Source of the DNA: Mycobacteriales bacterium
Lineage (GTDB): Bacteria > Actinomycetota > Actinomycetes > Mycobacteriales > QHCD01
DNA length: 36,813 nucleotides
Assembly: GCA_036497565.1 (NCBI GenBank)
Contig: DASXJE010000166.1
Coordinates: forward strand, 1 to 36,813
Direction: 5' to 3'
This document shows, piece by piece, positions 35,790 to 36,813 of the stretch. The first letter of the stretch is position 1. The number at the start of each line of letters is the position of its first letter. Under the pieces are notes generated by a model. It was not told the origin of the DNA. It saw only the letters and a program-made list of their open reading frames with translations, and did not search any database. Both the position numbers and the translations under genes were made by a program.

Positions 35790-36389
35790 GTGGCCGATGC
35801 CGTTGTCTCCCGCCGCGTGCTGATCGCGGAGGACGAGGCACTCATCCGGCTCGACCTCAAGGAGATGCTGGAGGAAGAGGGCTACGTCGTCGTCGGGGAG
35901 GCCTCCGACGGGGAGCAGGCCGTGTCGCTCGCCTTCGAGCTGCGCCCGGACCTCGTCATCCTCGACGTGAAGATGCCCAAGCTCGACGGCATCGCGGCGG
36001 CCGAGCGGATCGCGGCGGAGCGGATCGCCCCGGTCGTGATCCTCACCGCGTTCAGCCAGCGGGAGCTGGTCGAGCGGGCGCGCGAGGCCGGGGCGATGGC
36101 CTACCTCGTCAAGCCGTTCGGGAGCACCGACCTGCTGCCCACGATCGAAATGGCCGTCTCCCGGCACGCCCAGATCGTGGGCCTGGAGAAGGAGGTCGGC
36201 GGGCTCCAGGAGCAGCTGGAGGCGCGCAAGGTGGTCGACCGGGCCAAGGGCGTGTTGATGACCGAGCACGGCATGACCGAGCCCGATGCGTTCCGCTGGA
36301 TCCAGCGCACCGCGATGGACCGGCGTACCACCATGCGATCGGTCGCCGAAGCCGTCATCTCGGTAGGAACCGACCTCCCGCATCTCTGA
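35790..36389 (+). CDS. pdtaR: ANTAR-domain response regulator PdtaR
   Basis: A 199-residue regulator closely resembling mycobacterial PdtaR (Rv1626). The receiver domain has the Glu-Asp acidic pair in IAEDEALIRLDL, phospho-acceptor Asp59 (VILDVKMPKLDG) and Lys108 (AYLVKPFG). A short coiled coil (about 128-146) leads into the RNA-binding ANTAR domain (RAKGVLMTEHGMTEPDAFRWIQ, AMDRRTTMRSVAEAV). ANTAR proteins bind paired hairpins in nascent leaders and prevent termination. Its histidine kinase PdtaS is not in this window. Confidence 0.95.
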   Translation: MADAVVSRRVLIAEDEALIRLDLKEMLEEEGYVVVGEASDGEQAVSLAFELRPDLVILDVKMPKLDGIAAAERIAAERIAPVVILTAFSQRELVERAREAGAMAYLVKPFGSTDLLPTIEMAVSRHAQIVGLEKEVGGLQEQLEARKVVDRAKGVLMTEHGMTEPDAFRWIQRTAMDRRTTMRSVAEAVISVGTDLPHL

Positions 36390-36476
36390 CGATCCCCGCG
36401 GTAGGTCGCCCTGCGATGTAAGGACTGGGTAACAACTGCGCGTCGATCCGGCGGAGCGGGTCCGCGGCCCATTACT

Positions 36477-36548
36477 GTCCGGCCATCTCCACGTCGTGGT
36501 GCGGCCGGACCGGCAGCACCACCCGGGAGTGGCGAGCCACGGTCCGGC
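36477..36548 (+). other. Leader with three mutually complementary arms before the binding-protein gene
   Basis: Arm A GTCCGGCC (36477-36484), arm B GGCCGGACCG (36503-36512) and arm C CGGTCCGGC (36540-36548): B pairs perfectly with A over 8 bp or with C over 9 bp, so the two stems exclude each other. Within the B-C loop a hairpin CCAC (36519-36522) and GTGG (36529-36532) encloses a six-base loop CCGGGA; within the A-B loop is CCAC-GTC-GTGG. Arm C ends 28 bases before the ATG. The transcription start is not known, and TACTGT (36473-36478) overlaps arm A, so A might lie upstream of the RNA. Confidence 0.45.
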
Positions 36549-36576
36549 ACCCGCCGGGGGATGGAAGGGCACGGAC

Positions 36577-36813
36577 ATGTCGAAGCAGATACGGCGCTCG
36601 CTCGGAGTGGCGGTTGCGGCCGGAACGGTGGCCCTGGTCGTCGCCGGGTGCGGCAGTAGCAGCAGTAGCGGCAGCAGCAGCGGGGGAAGCAGCAGCAGCA
36701 GCAACCTCTCGCTCGCCTTCATGGGCGCACAGACGGGGCCCAACGCGCAGTTGGGTATCAACATCTCCGACGGGGCGAAGCTGGCGGTCAACCAGCACAA
36801 CGCCAAGAGCGGG
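36577..36813 (+). CDS. Branched-chain amino acid-type ABC transporter substrate-binding lipoprotein (5' part)
   Basis: The first 79 codons of a gene that runs off the window. The product has a lipoprotein signal peptide: a basic start (MSKQIRRSLG), a hydrophobic core and the lipobox VVAGC at about residues 21-25. A Ser/Gly-rich linker follows, then LSLAFMGAQTGPNAQLGINISDGAKLAV, quoted here in parts: LSLAFMGAQTGP and ISDGAKLAVNQHN. That region matches the start of LivK-type periplasmic binding proteins. GGAAGGG lies upstream at Shine-Dalgarno distance. Lgt at 16887 would lipidate it. Confidence 0.85.
   Translation, partial: MSKQIRRSLGVAVAAGTVALVVAGCGSSSSSGSSSGGSSSSSNLSLAFMGAQTGPNAQLGINISDGAKLAVNQHNAKSG

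Overview
The window is a 36.8 kb, very GC-rich segment of an actinobacterial chromosome. The evidence is the high G+C content, frequent GTG starts, 4-base ATGA/GTGA gene overlaps, a PriA-type isomerase, a PdtaR-type ANTAR regulator, a TIGR03085 protein, and a his-trp-lgt-glt gene order like that of Streptomyces and related actinomycetes. The genus cannot be fixed from sequence alone; no Streptomyces-specific marker was seen.

Layout. (1) 28-714: a Lon substrate-binding-domain protein divergent from hisD. (2) 767-6553: the histidine operon hisD-hisC-hisB-small membrane ORF-hisH-priA-Rid-hisF, mostly with overlapping stops and starts. (3) 6581-7868: a Xre/RES toxin-antitoxin module behind a 25-bp inverted repeat, followed by paired palindromes. 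(4) 7917-16366: a TIGR03085 protein, then hisI-trpE-TIGR02234, an inserted two-component system, and trpC-trpB-trpA. There is no trpF, which fits PriA serving both pathways. (5) 16372-24655: a Nudix-like protein, lgt, a VIT/CCC1 transporter, and glutamate synthase gltB-gltD. (6) 24687-30450: an accessory-looking stretch with an unknown membrane-anchored protein, an aldo/keto reductase, and an epoxide hydrolase coupled to a helix-turn-helix gene. Behind those lies a truncated DUF222 (13E12-type) reading frame under a perfect LexA box, and then a CGNR regulator divergent from an MFS exporter. (7) 30498-36813: a DUF72 protein, psuG-pfkB kinase-tesB, a PLP decarboxylase, tRNA-Leu(CAA), the ANTAR response regulator pdtaR, and the start of a branched-chain amino acid-type binding lipoprotein.

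How the parts work together. hisD/C/B/H/F/I with priA supply seven pathway proteins of histidine synthesis; hisG and hisE are outside. trpE/C/B/A with priA supply most of tryptophan synthesis; trpD and trpG are outside. gltBD supplies glutamate for the transaminase and glutamine-dependent steps. psuG and the PfkB kinase form a pseudouridine salvage pair.

The signals most worth a second look are regulatory. They are a perfect SOS box in front of a DUF222 remnant next to an epoxide hydrolase operon with its own 32-bp dyad, and two families of palindromes placed in convergent gene junctions, one with compensatory changes. Also notable are a leader with mutually exclusive stems next to an ANTAR protein gene, a five-codon ORF coupled to a response regulator start, and a recurrent TANNNT-N6-start arrangement that predicts about ten leaderless mRNAs. 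No CRISPR array, prophage, insertion sequence or rRNA was seen.
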